Origin: an uncultured Burkholderiales bacterium
GTDB taxonomy: Bacteria; Pseudomonadota; Gammaproteobacteria; Burkholderiales; Burkholderiaceae_C
Length of the DNA stretch: 18,604 bases
Direction of reading: 5' to 3'
Assembly: GCA_937927685.1 (NCBI GenBank)
Contig: CALBSC010000069.1
Span: 1-18,604 of the forward strand
This document shows positions 12,752-18,604 of the stretch, piece by piece. Position numbers and translations under genes: made by a program. Positions within the stretch are counted from its first letter, which is position 1; each line of letters begins with the position of its first letter. The notes below the pieces were generated by a model. It was not told where the DNA came from, ran no database searches, and was given only the letters and a program-made list of their open reading frames with translations.

Positions 12752-13344
12752 CCACCGGACTGACCTTCGACGAAGCGACGCACACCTACCGGTACAACGG
12801 CATCGTTGTGCCTGGCGTGACGACCATCCTCTCGCCTCTGACCGATTTCAGCCGCGTGCCGCCGCATGTCCTACGCGCCGCTGCCGACTTCGGTACCGCC
12901 GTGCATCTGGCCTGCGAGTTGGACGACTTGGGCACGCTGGACGTGGAGTCCCTGGACCCCGCCCTCGCGCCCTACCTTGCGGCCTGGCGGAAGTTCAGCG
13001 GCGAGCATGAAGTGGAATGGACGCTGATCGAGCAGCCGGTCTACCACAAGGCCCTGGGCTACGCCGGCACGCTGGACCGTCTGGGACGCGTGAAGGGCCT
13101 GGCCACCGTGCTCGACATCAAGAGCAGCGCGCAGCTCTACCCGAGCGTCGGCCCCCAGCTCGCGGCCTACCAACAAGCCGCCGAGCATCCGACTGTGCAA
13201 CGCATGGCCGTGCAGCTCAAGAGCGACGGCACCTACACCGCGAAGACCTACACGGACCCGACCGACTGGCCGGTGTTCGCCTCGCTTCTCACGCTGCGCA
13301 CCTGGTGCGCGCGCCACGACATCACCCCCAACTTCAAGGACTGA
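12748..13344 (+). CDS. RecB/Cas4-like PD-(D/E)xK exonuclease, Bet partner
   Basis: The 198-residue protein should resect DNA ends to feed Bet. Motifs are a G-x3-H box GTAVH (49-53), the acidic residue D110 in YAGTLDRLG, D123-I-K125 in VLDIKSS, and the Q-x3-Y motif QLAAY (137-141) of the RecB/Cas4 family. It has no helicase part and no cysteine cluster as in Cas4, so it is a stand-alone nuclease domain, shorter than lambda Exo (226). The ATG overlaps the bet stop (ATGA). Pairing of an annealing protein with a nuclease next to ssb makes a complete Red-type system. Confidence 0.88.
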   Translation: MTTGLTFDEATHTYRYNGIVVPGVTTILSPLTDFSRVPPHVLRAAADFGTAVHLACELDDLGTLDVESLDPALAPYLAAWRKFSGEHEVEWTLIEQPVYHKALGYAGTLDRLGRVKGLATVLDIKSSAQLYPSVGPQLAAYQQAAEHPTVQRMAVQLKSDGTYTAKTYTDPTDWPVFASLLTLRTWCARHDITPNFKD

Positions 13345-13347
13345 ATC

Positions 13348-14139
13348 ATGGAAACCAAGACCCAAGACACCCTGAGCTATGACGCCAGCAGCGCCGTCGT
13401 GCTCGCCGGCAAGGCGCAATCGGCGCTCGCCAGCGCCAGCGACTTCGTAATCGACAGCCCCACCATGTTCGAGCTGGCCAGCGACGACCTCAAGCAAGTC
13501 AAGGCGCTCCAGAAGGAAGTGGAAGAGAAACGCACAAGCATCACTGGCCCGCTGAACCAGGCAGTCAAAGCCGTGAACGACTTGTTCCGCGCGCCCAAGG
13601 AGTACCTGGACAAGGCCGAAGCCACCCTCAAGCGCGCCATGGTGACGTGGACCACCGAGCAAGAACGCCTGGCCGCCATCGCACGCGCTGAAGCAGAAGC
13701 CGCAGCCCGTGCCGAACGAGAGCGCCTGGCGGCCATCGAGCGCGAGCAGCAGGAAGCCGCTCGCAAAGCGCAGGAAGAAGCCCAGGCTGCCGCCGCCGCA
13801 GGCGACCAGGAGGCCGCAACGCGCGCCATGATCCAGGCACAGGCCGCACAAGAGCAAGCCGCAATGGCCGCCGTGACGGCGAACGTCGTCACCGCCGCGC
13901 CCGTCGTGGAAGCCCCGACGAAGGTCTCGGGCATCAGCGGCCGCATGACCTTCAGCGCCGAAGTGACCGACCTCATGGAGTTGGTGAAGGCAGTGGCGGC
14001 TGGCACCGCCCCGATCGAGGCGATCCAGGCCGATACCAAGTTCCTCGGCGCGCAGGCCCGCGCGTTCAAGAAGGCCGGCCAGCTCTATCCCGGCGTAGTG
14101 GCCGTGGCCGAACGCAGCATTTCGGCACGCGCTGCCTGA
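13348..14139 (+). CDS. Coiled-coil phage protein near the recombination genes (263 aa)
   Basis: The start ATG at 13348 has AAGGA about 8 bases upstream, inside the exonuclease gene's end. A central block from about residue 100 to 165 is almost pure A, E, R and Q (EAEAAARAERERLAAIEREQ and following), a long coiled coil. It is preceded by a helical domain (DLKQVKALQKEVEEKRTSI) and followed by a compact C-terminal domain (DLMELVKAVAAGTAPIEAI). Such proteins commonly sit beside bet/exo in phages of proteobacteria, and may be scaffolds or nuclease modulators; no activity is known to me. Confidence is high that it is a gene, low about function. Confidence 0.82.
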   Translation: METKTQDTLSYDASSAVVLAGKAQSALASASDFVIDSPTMFELASDDLKQVKALQKEVEEKRTSITGPLNQAVKAVNDLFRAPKEYLDKAEATLKRAMVTWTTEQERLAAIARAEAEAAARAERERLAAIEREQQEAARKAQEEAQAAAAAGDQEAATRAMIQAQAAQEQAAMAAVTANVVTAAPVVEAPTKVSGISGRMTFSAEVTDLMELVKAVAAGTAPIEAIQADTKFLGAQARAFKKAGQLYPGVVAVAERSISARAA

Positions 14140-14150
14140 AGGGAAGTCCT

Positions 14151-14369
14151 ATGAAGCAGACGCAAACCGAGTGGATTCTGACCAGGCTCAAGCAAGGCCC
14201 CGTCACCGCGATCGACGCGCTCGACGGTTGCGGGTGCTTCCGCCTGGCTGCCCGTATCAACGACCTGCGCCAAGCAGGCTACGACATCGAAACCAAGACC
14301 CTCGAACTGGCGAACGGCAAGCACGTCGCGCAGTACCACCTGAAAGAGAAAGAGACAGCGACATGCTGA
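14151..14369 (+). CDS. Small winged-helix DNA-binding protein (72 aa)
   Basis: The sequence TEWILTRLKQGPVTAIDAL, CGCFRLAARINDLRQAGYDIET and HVAQYHL has the layout of a short winged helix-turn-helix (helix, turn, recognition helix with the R-x3-RI-x-DLR pattern, then a beta hairpin), close to the helix-turn-helix_39-type proteins in phages. An AAGGGA site precedes the ATG by about 6 bases. It overlaps ssb by 7 bases. It may regulate the operon or assist at DNA ends; the role is not known. Confidence 0.75.
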   Translation: MKQTQTEWILTRLKQGPVTAIDALDGCGCFRLAARINDLRQAGYDIETKTLELANGKHVAQYHLKEKETATC

Positions 14370-14803
14370 ACCAAGTCCAGATCATCGGCCGCGTCGGAAA
14401 AGACCCGGAAGTCCGATACCTCCCCAGCGGCGAAGCCGTCGCCAACTTCTCCGTGGCCACCACTGAAAAGTGGAAGGACAAGCAATCCGGCGAGCTGCGC
14501 GAAGAGACCGAATGGCACCGCATCAGCACCTTCGGCCGCCTGGCCGAAATCGTCGGCCAGTACGTCAAAAAGGGCGGGCTCGTCTACGTGAGCGGGAAGA
14601 TCAAGACCCGCAAGTACACCGACAAGGACGGCTCGGAGAAGTACGCGACCGACATCCGCGCGAACGAGCTGAAGTTGCTCAGCAGCCGCGAGAACAGTCA
14701 GGGCGGCGAGCACGCTCCGCGCGCCAGCGCGCCCCAGCAACGTCCTGCGCCAGCCGCCCAAGGGTCCGGCTTCGACGACATGGACGACGACATCCCGTTC
14801 TAA
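14363..14803 (+). CDS. ssb: Single-stranded DNA-binding protein
   Basis: The 146-residue protein is a standard SSB: an OB fold beginning MLNQVQIIGRVGKDPEVRYL, with NFSVATTEKW and ETEWHRIS strands to about residue 105, then a Q/P/A-rich linker and the acidic tail DDMDDDIPF that recruits partner proteins. The start ATG at 14363 lies inside the upstream gene; the longer frame to 14171 is only open shadow sequence. It protects single strands in phage replication and works with Bet and the exonuclease. Confidence 0.96.
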   Translation: MLNQVQIIGRVGKDPEVRYLPSGEAVANFSVATTEKWKDKQSGELREETEWHRISTFGRLAEIVGQYVKKGGLVYVSGKIKTRKYTDKDGSEKYATDIRANELKLLSSRENSQGGEHAPRASAPQQRPAPAAQGSGFDDMDDDIPF

Positions 14804-14806
14804 CCC

Positions 14807-15586
14807 ATGAGCACGTCCAATCTGCGAGAAGCGCTCCGCAAGCGCTACGCCCTGCCAGAGTGGGTGCTGATGGAAGAGGTCCGCGACGCTGCGGGCCACG
14901 CTGCCAATCGCAGTGCCGATGGCATCGCCATGAGCATGTGGCCTAGTCGTGGCCTAGAAATCAACGGCTTCGAGCTGAAGGCTTCGCGGAGCGACTGGCT
15001 GCGGGAACTCAAGAACCCGGCCAAGGCTGAAGCGATCGCCGCCTACTGTGATCGCTGGTGGATTGTGGCCATGCCTGGCTGCGTGAAGCTGGAAGAAGTC
15101 CCGACCGGCTGGGGCCTGCTGGAGCTGGACCCAAAGAAGGGTGCGCTCAAGGACGTTAAGAAGGCCCCGGCACGGGAGGATGTGAAGCCGCTCACCCGCA
15201 CCTTCGTGGCCGCCATGATGCGCCGCGTCGGCGAGACGGACGAGTGGCTGCTGCGCACCAAGGTCCAGCAGATGCTGGCCGATGGCGAGAAGCAGCGCCA
15301 GGAGTGGGCGCAGCGTCAGATCAACGACCGGACGCGCAAGTACGAGGAGGTCCGGGAGCGCCTGGAGCAGATCAAGGCCGACACGGGGATCGACCTGCTC
15401 ACCTGGGCCTACGACCGCCAGGCCATCGCCGGCGCGATGCGCTTCGCCACGGAGGCCGCGCACACGGTCGAGAGCCGCTACCACGGGCTGCTCGGCCTGC
15501 GCCGCTCCATGGAGACGCTGATCCGGCAGATCGACGAGCTGGGGCCTCTGGTGCCTGTCAGCGAAGAACACAAGGAGGCCGCGTGA
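14807..15586 (+). CDS. Putative PD-(D/E)xK nuclease-like phage protein with coiled-coil tail
   Basis: The 259-residue protein starts three bases after ssb. The N-terminal 95 residues hold D39 (SADGIAM), then the strand NGFELKASRSDWLRELKNP with E56-L-K58, and WWIVAMPG, an order of D...ExK...strand seen in PD-(D/E)xK nucleases such as MmcB-like and VRR-like folds. The second half is helical (QMLADGEKQRQEWAQRQIND and EEVRERLEQIK), with a predicted coiled coil. Nuclease activity is an inference from this pattern, not established. Its position in a recombination operon fits DNA processing. The stop overlaps the next GTG. Confidence 0.68.
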   Translation: MSTSNLREALRKRYALPEWVLMEEVRDAAGHAANRSADGIAMSMWPSRGLEINGFELKASRSDWLRELKNPAKAEAIAAYCDRWWIVAMPGCVKLEEVPTGWGLLELDPKKGALKDVKKAPAREDVKPLTRTFVAAMMRRVGETDEWLLRTKVQQMLADGEKQRQEWAQRQINDRTRKYEEVRERLEQIKADTGIDLLTWAYDRQAIAGAMRFATEAAHTVESRYHGLLGLRRSMETLIRQIDELGPLVPVSEEHKEAA

Positions 15587-15813
15587 GCGTCCAACAAGAC
15601 ATCCTCATGCGCCGGTTCATCTTCCAGCGAAATGAGGACGTGTCTGGAACGTCCGGGACTGGAATCGTCGCCGAAGGCGTCCAGTTCACGGACGGCACCG
15701 TCGCCGTGCGCTGGCGCTCAATGATGGCCAGCCACGTCATTTACCCCAACGTGCACGCTGCCGAGCACATCCACGGCCACGGCGGGGCTACAAGACTCAA
15801 ATGGATTGATTGA
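15583..15813 (+). CDS. Small conserved-looking phage protein (76 aa)
   Basis: The GTG at 15583 has a strong AAGGAGG about 5 bases upstream and overlaps the previous stop (GTGA); ATG 15607 is the alternative. The pattern FIFQRNEDVSGTSGTGIVAE, then GTVAVRW and HIHGHGGATRLKWID recurs in small proteins from phages of proteobacteria, as far as I recall, with an IHGH segment near the C-terminus. It looks like one small beta-rich domain. Function unknown. Confidence 0.7.
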   Translation: MSVQQDILMRRFIFQRNEDVSGTSGTGIVAEGVQFTDGTVAVRWRSMMASHVIYPNVHAAEHIHGHGGATRLKWID

Positions 15814-16064
15814 TGAAATTCGCGGAGACCATTGGCGACCTGCGCCGTAGACAGATCGCCGGAGAGATTCACAAGCCCCTGCGCTCGTTCACTGAGCTAT
15901 GCCAAGAGCTGGGCGTAGCGCCTCGAACCATGAGCGGCAAGCTGGTGCGCAAAGACGCCCCAAAGCCGAAGACGGTTCACCGTTCAAACGGCGCGGGCAA
16001 GCAGAGCTGGTACGACCCGATCGAGTTCCGCCAGTGGTGGAAACGTGTCCAGGAGGAAGCATGA
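15813..16064 (+). CDS. Small helix-turn-helix-like protein (83 aa)
   Basis: The ATG at 15813 overlaps the upstream stop (TGATG). The middle part, SFTELCQELGVAPRTMSGKL, reads as a helix-turn-helix, and the following part is basic (VRKDAPKPKTVHRSN) and ends in an aromatic helix EFRQWWKRVQEEA. It may be a regulator or a DNA-binding accessory for excision, given the neighbouring excisionase. Family not recognised. Its stop overlaps the next ATG (ATGA). Confidence 0.65.
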   Translation: MKFAETIGDLRRRQIAGEIHKPLRSFTELCQELGVAPRTMSGKLVRKDAPKPKTVHRSNGAGKQSWYDPIEFRQWWKRVQEEA

Positions 16065-16300
16065 ACACCTGGCCAGACGGTACACCCAAGAGCCACGGAA
16101 ACGCCTTCTCGTGGGGCGGCTCTTCCACGATCGGGAAGACGATTCAAAAATCTGCCAACAACTCCAAGGCCATGACCGAATCGGTCAACCGGATGCGAGC
16201 CAATGGCAAGGACCTTTCGACAATCCCAGGCTTGAGCGACCGAAGCGATAGGCATCAGCGCGACCCGAAGCGCTTTGTTGTTGGAAAGAAGCAGAAATGA
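16061..16300 (+). CDS. Small basic hypothetical protein (79 aa)
   Basis: ATG 16061 has AGGAGGAAG upstream and overlaps the previous stop (ATGA); the stop overlaps the excisionase ATG. The protein is polar, with S, N, K and R throughout and no hydrophobic core of note (TIQKSANNSKAMTESVNRMR, then a basic KKQK end), so it may be partly disordered or bind nucleic acid. Function unknown. Confidence 0.6.
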   Translation: MNTWPDGTPKSHGNAFSWGGSSTIGKTIQKSANNSKAMTESVNRMRANGKDLSTIPGLSDRSDRHQRDPKRFVVGKKQK

Positions 16301-16575
16301 CGACGACGATCGAAACCATTGACTCCGACGAGTGCGCAGCCCTGCTTCGCTGCACCTCGGAGCAAGTCGAAGAGCTGGCCCGCGCTGGTGAAATCCCTGG
16401 TCTGAAGATCGGTCGGAGCTGGCTTTTTGTCCGATCCGACCTTCTGGCCTACCTGGCAGAGAAAGCCCGCCGCGAGGCAGACGAGCGCCGGGCCAAACGC
16501 CAGCCCGGCGTGACCCCGATTACTGCGAAGCCGAAGCGCCGGCAGCCGCCGCCGCTGATGTTGCCCACAGCCTAG
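16297..16575 (+). CDS. xis: Excisionase-type HTH protein
   Basis: The 92-residue protein has the MerR-like winged-helix of the excisionase/HTH_17 family: DECAALLRCTSEQVEELARAGEIPGLKIGRSWLFVRSDLLAYL, where the G-x-IPG-x-KIGR-x-W pattern is characteristic. It should bend DNA at the attachment site and direct the integrase toward excision. The basic C-terminal tail (RREADERRAKRQ, KPKRRQPPPL) may add DNA contacts. It ends 56 bases inside the convergent integrase gene. It is last in the PL-type operon, so it is made on induction, as xis is in lambda. The name is given by role. Confidence 0.82.
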   Translation: MTTTIETIDSDECAALLRCTSEQVEELARAGEIPGLKIGRSWLFVRSDLLAYLAEKARREADERRAKRQPGVTPITAKPKRRQPPPLMLPTA

Positions 16576-17731
16576 CGGCCAGGTCCGACCCTCGGAAGGA
16601 CGCATACCGCTGGGCCATGGTCGAATTACTCGACCACCCCATGATGCGGTTGATCTCTTCCAGTCGAAACATCCAGTTGCCCGTGGCGTCCTTCAGCTCC
16701 AGCCAGCGGCATGTGGCCTCGTGCCGCAAGTCGTGCTCGTGCAACCCCACGATCCCGGCGTACTCGAACGCCAGGCGGTACCGGAAGCTCAGACGCTGGC
16801 TGACCTTCTTGATCGGAAGGTCTGGCTCTTCATCCATGAACGGGAACAGGCGCGCGCTGGGCAGCATCGGCCGCGTGCTCAGGTAGTTGGCCAGGGCCGC
16901 ATGCGCTTCGGGTCGCATCGGCACATCGCGGAACGACACCTTGCCGCGCCACTGCTTACTGTTCTGAACGCGGATCACCTTCGCATCCATGTCCACCTGG
17001 CCGCGCGTCAGGGTGTACGCCTCCTTCAGCCGAAGGCCGGTGTTCACGATCAGCAGGTACATAGTGAGCAGGGCATTGCCGCCCTTGAGCTGAAGGCCGC
17101 GCTGCTTGTCTTCGCGCTGATGACCAGACAGGACCGCGACGATCTTCTCGTGCTCGCCTGGATGCAGACGGCGATCGCGCGCGACGTTCTCCTTCGATTC
17201 ACCCCCAGCCGCTTCGGCGAGCTTCGCATCGACCTCGGAATAGTTGGCGTACCCCTTGGGCAGCAGACGCGTCGGGTTCTGCATCACCACGTCAGGATGA
17301 TGTCGCAGGTACTCGTCGATCGAGCGGCCCAGTGCCTGGACCCGGTGCTTAATGGATGTCGGCGTCAGGTTGTTCTTGACCTTCAGACGCTGCACGTACT
17401 CCATGAGCCACTTGTAGCTGGCGTCGGCCAAGCGCACGGACCCGACCTCCATGACCAGCGAGCCCAGAGCCGATTGCTGGGTCGGTGCGGCCAGGCCACT
17501 GTTCATCCAGGCACGAACCACATGGGCGAGCGTCACCGTGTTCTTTGGCGCGGCCTTCAGCAGCTCGGCCGGCGGCGCGATGTCGGCCATCTTCATCAGT
17601 CGCCACTGGTCGGCGTAGGCGTTGGCCTCGGCCTCGGTGTCAAATGTGAAATACTTGCGGCCACCCGGAAGCGATGGATGCCGCAGCCCGATTTCCCACT
17701 TGCCCGAAGGTTTCTGTCTTGCTCTTGCCAT
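16520..17731 (-). CDS. int: Tyrosine-family phage integrase
   Basis: The 403-residue enzyme integrates and, with the excisionase, excises the phage. Catalytic residues are R234 (NTGLRLKEAY), a candidate lysine near K259, H333 and R336 (HDLRHEAT), W366 in the H/W position (IMGWSS) and the nucleophile Y376 (MAQRYASF). The N-terminus (KWEIGLRHPSLPGGRKYFTF) looks like an arm-binding domain, and a SAM-like core-binding region spans roughly 65-160. The C-terminus is alanine-rich. The start ATG at 17731 has GGGGA 6 bases upstream. It is read away from the host gene, so the attachment site lies upstream. No terminator is visible between it and the convergent excisionase. Confidence 0.95.
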   Translation of the reverse strand: MARARQKPSGKWEIGLRHPSLPGGRKYFTFDTEAEANAYADQWRLMKMADIAPPAELLKAAPKNTVTLAHVVRAWMNSGLAAPTQQSALGSLVMEVGSVRLADASYKWLMEYVQRLKVKNNLTPTSIKHRVQALGRSIDEYLRHHPDVVMQNPTRLLPKGYANYSEVDAKLAEAAGGESKENVARDRRLHPGEHEKIVAVLSGHQREDKQRGLQLKGGNALLTMYLLIVNTGLRLKEAYTLTRGQVDMDAKVIRVQNSKQWRGKVSFRDVPMRPEAHAALANYLSTRPMLPSARLFPFMDEEPDLPIKKVSQRLSFRYRLAFEYAGIVGLHEHDLRHEATCRWLELKDATGNWMFRLEEINRIMGWSSNSTMAQRYASFRGSDLAARLWATSAAAAAGASASQ

Positions 17732-17771
17732 GCTCGTCCCCGTCTCAATCAGACGGCTATGCTATCCGATC

Positions 17772-17804
17772 GGCGGCGTTTCAGCCGCCAATTTGTGGCG
17801 GCTG
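17772..17804. repeat. Two mutually exclusive hairpins upstream of int
   Basis: GGCGGC (17772-17777) can pair with GCCGCC (17784-17789) around 6 bases. The same right arm, extended to CAGCCGCC (17782-17789), can pair instead with GGCGGCTG (17797-17804) around the loop AATTTGT. The shared arm makes the two structures exclusive. Candidate roles are arm-type integrase or excisionase sites, or control of int expression; none is shown. Confidence 0.6.
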
Positions 17805-17961
17805 GAGCTGGTTTTCAGGCTATTCGAGCAGGTTCAAGAGCTGTCGTTGATCGTGCAAGTTGTTGATTTTTATGGGGTTCAGCGTATGGCCAAATGTCAA
17901 CAAAACGGCTACAAGATCGAGCTGATCCAGCGTCCGCAATACGCGAACCTTTGAGGCCCTC

Positions 17962-17979
17962 GCCCGCCCTCGTGCGGGC
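17962..17979 (+). terminator. GC-rich hairpin, possible terminator of a displaced upstream host gene
   Basis: GCCCGC (17962-17967) pairs with GCGGGC (17974-17979) around CCTCGT, 8 bases after the TGA at 17952-17954. No T run follows, so it is at best a weak or Rho-assisted terminator. Confidence 0.35.
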
Positions 17980-18021
17980 CGCAGCAGCCGTTCTTCCTGC
18001 TTCATTTTCTGGAGCCCCTGC

Positions 18022-18604
18022 ATGATCAACTTGTCTGGCCAACGCATCCTGGTGACCCAGGCCAAAGACTTCATGGGCCCGGCCCTTTGTGCTGCATTGG
18101 CACAATGCGGCGCCGAGGTGATCGCCGACGAGCGCTTGCTCACCGCATCCCAAGATGCGCAGACCCTGATCGACTCGGCCGGGCCGCTGGATGCGCTGGT
18201 GATCAACCTGGCGCTGCCTGCGCCGTCCACACCTGTGACGCAAATCGAGGAGGCCGAATGGCGGCAGGTGTTTGAAGTCATGGTCGACCCGCTGCCCCGC
18301 TTGGTGCGGGCGGTGGTGCCGGGCATGAAGGCCCGGGGTGGCGGCAAGATTGTGGTGATGGGCAGTGCCTCCGCCCTGCGCGGCATGAAGCGGGCCGCCA
18401 GCTACAGCGCCGCTCGCGGTGCGCAGCTGGCCTATGTCCAAGCAGCAGGCGTGGAACTCGCGCCCGACAACATCCAGCTCAACGCGGTGGCGCAAAACTT
18501 TGTCGACAACCCCACCTACTTCCCGCCCGAGGTGCAAGCCAATCCGCGCTTTCAGGAGCGCCTGAAACGCGAAGTGCCGCTGGGCCGCCTGGTCAAGGCC
18601 GAAG
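18022..18604 (+). CDS. Halohydrin dehalogenase-like SDR protein, 3' end outside the window
   Basis: These 194 residues are Rossmann/short-chain dehydrogenase-like, but the cofactor loop TG-x3-G-x-G is replaced by T12-QAKD-F17-M-G19, and the catalytic lysine is arginine: S115, Y128, R132 (S-x12-Y-x3-R, in GSASALRG and SYSAARG). T-x4-(F/Y)-x-G plus S-x12-Y-x3-R are the published signature of halohydrin dehalogenases (Hhe enzymes), which close vicinal haloalcohols to epoxides without NAD(P). A later NPTYFPPE segment followed by an NP-x-F and PLGRL resembles the halide-pocket and C-terminal part of HheC as I remember it. ATG 18022 has GGAG 7 bases upstream. It is probably chromosomal. A non-dehalogenating relative remains possible, and roughly 40-60 residues are missing. 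Confidence 0.7.
   Translation, partial: MINLSGQRILVTQAKDFMGPALCAALAQCGAEVIADERLLTASQDAQTLIDSAGPLDALVINLALPAPSTPVTQIEEAEWRQVFEVMVDPLPRLVRAVVPGMKARGGGKIVVMGSASALRGMKRAASYSAARGAQLAYVQAAGVELAPDNIQLNAVAQNFVDNPTYFPPEVQANPRFQERLKREVPLGRLVKAE

Larger units (their letters stand above)
52..17880. mobile_element. Lambda-like temperate phage / prophage, incomplete at the left end
   Basis: An integrase and excisionase, a CI-type repressor with a divergent Cro-like gene, paired operators, a recombination cluster, a replication cluster with an origin, and terminase and portal genes occur in one block in mirror-image lambda order. Head, tail and lysis genes beyond the portal are missing because the contig ends in adapter. 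The right boundary is approximate: the integrase starts at 17731 and a host-type gene starts at 18022, so the attachment site should lie between them. The other end is absent, so no duplicated core can be confirmed. Whether the element is intact or active cannot be judged. Confidence 0.9.
17732..18021. other. Integrase-proximal region, likely attachment site and phage-host junction
   Basis: No convincing complete gene lies here. It holds nested hairpins at 17772-17804, a short reading frame on the plus strand ending at 17954 (from an ATG at 17886: MAKCQQNGYKIEL and on), and a GC hairpin at 17962-17979. A stop codon followed closely by a hairpin, then a new gene, would fit the 3' end of a displaced host gene, as produced by integration into a gene end. 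No tRNA-like cloverleaf was found by eye. The core cannot be fixed without the other phage end. Confidence 0.5.

Noticed and set aside
16721..17866. Plus-strand frame of about 380 codons opposite the integrase
   Set aside because: The integrase shows all catalytic residues on the other strand; this frame reads as its complement (H, R, L and Q rich).
17805..17960. tRNA gene as integration site
   Set aside because: A GGTTCAAG resembling a T-loop occurs near 17830, but no acceptor stem, anticodon arm or CCA-side pairing could be built around it.
17815..18537. Minus-strand frames opposite the host gene
   Set aside because: The plus frame has the S-Y-R triad, a ribosome site and sensible composition; the minus frames show no motif.
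18022..18604. Ordinary NAD(P)-dependent short-chain dehydrogenase
   Set aside because: The cofactor glycine loop and the catalytic lysine of Y-x3-K are both missing; T-x4-F-x-G and S-x12-Y-x3-R are present instead.

Overview
This window is most of a temperate phage genome, integrated next to a bacterial chromosome gene at its right edge. The left end is an artefact: bases 1-51 are Illumina TruSeq adapter carrying an i5 index, so the true sequence starts at about base 52 inside the portal gene. The high GC content, the gene families and the flanking host gene suggest a proteobacterium, most likely a betaproteobacterium of the Burkholderiales type; this is inference, since no rRNA or tRNA gene is present.

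The layout is a mirror image of phage lambda. Reading leftward (minus strand) from 7836 down to 52 are a Cro/YdaS-like regulator, a lambda O-like replication gene holding a probable origin (nine TAACGC iterons), a probable P-like protein, a set of small nin-region-type genes (zinc-binding proteins, a DUF1367-like protein, an HNH/Ref-like nuclease, a RusA resolvase), then small terminase, large terminase and a truncated portal. Almost every junction is a stop-start overlap, so early and packaging genes form one unbroken chain with no obvious place for a late promoter.

Reading rightward from 7900 is the lysogeny operon: a CI/S24 repressor, a one-pass membrane protein, and a PstI/BsuBI-type restriction-modification pair (methyltransferase, then nuclease), all translationally overlapping and closed by a clean intrinsic terminator at 11288-11311. 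The pair therefore sits where lambda carries rexAB. Both sides of this block carry near-identical, inverted operator-promoter sets (7844-7899 and 11332-11392, core TTTAG-N4-CTAAA, promoter TTCACT-N17-TAAATT), equivalent to OR/PR and OL/PL. CTGCAG, the expected target of the enzyme pair, occurs once by eye in the whole window, inside the methyltransferase gene itself.

From 11425 to 16575 the PL-type operon encodes two small membrane proteins, a Bet/RecT annealing protein, a RecB/Cas4-like exonuclease, a coiled-coil protein, a small winged-helix protein, SSB, a nuclease-like protein, three small proteins and an excisionase. It converges on, and overlaps, a tyrosine integrase (16520-17731, minus). 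Upstream of the integrase (17732-18021) lie nested hairpins and the likely attachment region. The flanking host gene (18022 to the end, incomplete) is not an ordinary short-chain dehydrogenase: it carries the halohydrin dehalogenase signatures T-x4-F-x-G and S-x12-Y-x3-R.
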